Shown here one piece after another: positions 63,667 through 64,000 of a stretch of 64,000 bases of DNA. A program made the translations under genes and the position numbers. The first letter of the stretch is position 1; every line of letters starts with the position of its first letter. A model generated the notes under the pieces. That model was not told the DNA's origin and made no database searches. It saw only the letters and a program-made list of their open reading frames with translations. Source of the stretch: Colletes latitarsis (lineage: Eukaryota; Arthropoda; Insecta; Hymenoptera; Colletidae); the NCBI RefSeq assembly GCF_051014445.1, contig NW_027488370.1, positions 12,958,001-13,022,000 of the forward strand. The letters are read 5' to 3'.

Positions 63667-64000
63667 TAGACCTATCCCAGACCTAACTTGCGTTATCCTC
63701 TAAAATATTGATCGAAACCATGTTTAATTGACTGTTTCAGCGTGGTACCACATTACTACGTGGTACAATGCAGAAACAGCCCAGGATCTAGCCATGAAGT
63801 ATGAGAAATATGCGAAAATATGAGCCTGATGTGGGCAAATCCTAGACGTAACCCAGACCTAACATGCGTTATCCTCTAAAATATTTATCAAGACCAGGTT
63901 AGTTGAATGTTTCAGTGTGGTACCACATTACTACGTGATCCAAACCAGAAAAAACCCAGGATCCGTTCAACAAGTATGTGAAGAATGCGAATGTATGAGT
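63667..64000 (+). repeat. Array continues past the window edge
   Basis: Two further B monomers. The last has GACCAGGTTAGTTG, one base shorter than the usual GACCAGGTTTAATTG, a form also seen near 49,799. The window ends inside a monomer, so the array extends beyond it. The same is true at base 1. Confidence 0.9.

Larger units (their letters stand above)
1..64000 (+). repeat. ~176-bp tandem satellite array (whole window)
   Basis: The same roughly 176-bp unit repeats head-to-tail from the first to the last base, always in one orientation. Landmarks that recur once per unit are CTCTAAAATATT, ACCAGGTTTAATTG, GTGTGGTACCAC, ATTACTACGTGATCC, CCAGGATC, CAAGTATG and GCGAAAGTA. Offsets between corresponding sites in neighbouring units are 176 bp (for example 1,091, 1,267 and 1,443; or 5,127 and 5,303). 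Exact departures are explained by small indels in particular monomers. A unit of this length is near nucleosome-plus-linker size, as in many plant and animal centromeric satellites, so a centromeric or heterochromatic role is plausible. It is not shown by sequence alone. I do not recognise the family by name. No unrelated sequence interrupts the array. Confidence 0.97.
23341..64000 (+). repeat. Satellite domain B (CATGCG / CAGTGTGG monomers)
   Basis: About 230 monomers of the B type. Common marks are CATGCGTTATCC or CTTGCGTT(A/G)TCC, ATTGATCGAAACC or ATTTATCAAGACC, TTTCAGTGTGG and CCTAACCTAGACCTAAC. Main sub-types: GGATCCGTTCAACAAG with GTGAAGAATGCG and GTGAAAATCCC; GGATCTGTTCAACAAG with GTGAAAAACGCG; GGATCTGTTCAACGAG with GTGAAGTGTGCG; GGATCTAGCCATGAAG with GAGAAATATGCG; a GTGTTGTACTTCATTAC / GTGATGCAATCC form; ACATGAATTATTCTC; and GGTCAACATGTATGTTAAAAC. 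Open frames of 60-90 codons on the plus strand recur with the sub-types and are repeat by-products. Confidence 0.93.

Noticed and set aside
1..64000. CRISPR array.
   Set aside because: The unit is about 176 bp and entirely repetitive; there are no 20-40 bp unique spacers between short repeats and no cas genes.
1..64000. Naming the satellite as a known centromere family (for example the ~178-bp Arabidopsis or ~171-bp human alpha repeat).
   Set aside because: The length is similar but the motifs I know for those families are not present. Without a database search I cannot assign family or species.

Overview
The window is one uninterrupted array of tandem satellite DNA. I find no protein-coding gene, RNA gene, mobile element or CRISPR array in it. 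The basic monomer is close to 176 bp, so about 360 copies fill the 64 kb, all head-to-tail in one orientation. A typical monomer, read from the GTTATCCTCT motif, runs in order: AT-rich CTCTAAAATATT; ACCAGGTTTAATTGACTGTTT; GTGTGGTACCAC (a KpnI-type palindrome); ATTACTACGTGATCC; CCAGAAAAA with an A-run; CCAGGATCT; CAAGTATG; GCGAAAGTA; GATGAGGGCAAAT; and an imperfect 11-bp doublet CCAGACCTAAC/CCAGACATAAC. The length, head-to-tail order, layered duplications and absence of other sequence are what is expected of a eukaryotic centromeric or pericentromeric (or other heterochromatic) satellite. I do not recognise the family and cannot name the organism. A plant or invertebrate seems plausible because many CpG sites are kept, but that is inference.

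There are two diverged domains of the same family. Domain A (about 1-22,970) is marked by CCGGCGTTATCC, TTTCGGTGTGG, GGATCTGGCCAAC and AGTATGCGAAAAATGCG. Domain B (about 23,340-64,000) is marked by CATGCGTTATCC, TTTCAGTGTGG, GGATC(T/C)GTTCAAC or GGATCTAGCCAT, and AGTATGTGAAGAATGCG. Several A/B differences have the form CpG versus TpG/CpA. Between them lies a short mosaic (about 22,970-23,340) where A-like and B-like pieces alternate.

Both domains contain layered multi-monomer (higher-order) duplications. Domain A has tandem 7-monomer units of 1,233 bp (9,984-12,080 and 13,049-15,514), a 2.1-kb block copied 8,785 bp away, and several 0.5-1.4 kb cassettes copied at distances close to whole numbers of monomers. 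Domain B has 4-monomer units (704 bp), a 5-monomer unit (882 bp), 7-monomer units (1,234-1,235 bp), a 22-monomer tandem duplication (3,871 bp, 36,186-43,927) that looks identical wherever I compared it, and a 38-monomer tandem duplication (6,697 bp, 50,273-about 63,667) in which I saw only two substitutions. These large, nearly identical copies point to recent unequal exchange or similar amplification in domain B, or to an assembly artefact that needs excluding.

The many 60-145-codon open frames are by-products of the repeat. They recur at the monomer spacing, overlap one another, and 176 is not a multiple of three, so no frame continues along the array. Everything below is therefore annotated as repeat structure. 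Block edges were found by eye-aligning diagnostic motifs and are good to roughly 10-50 bp unless stated.
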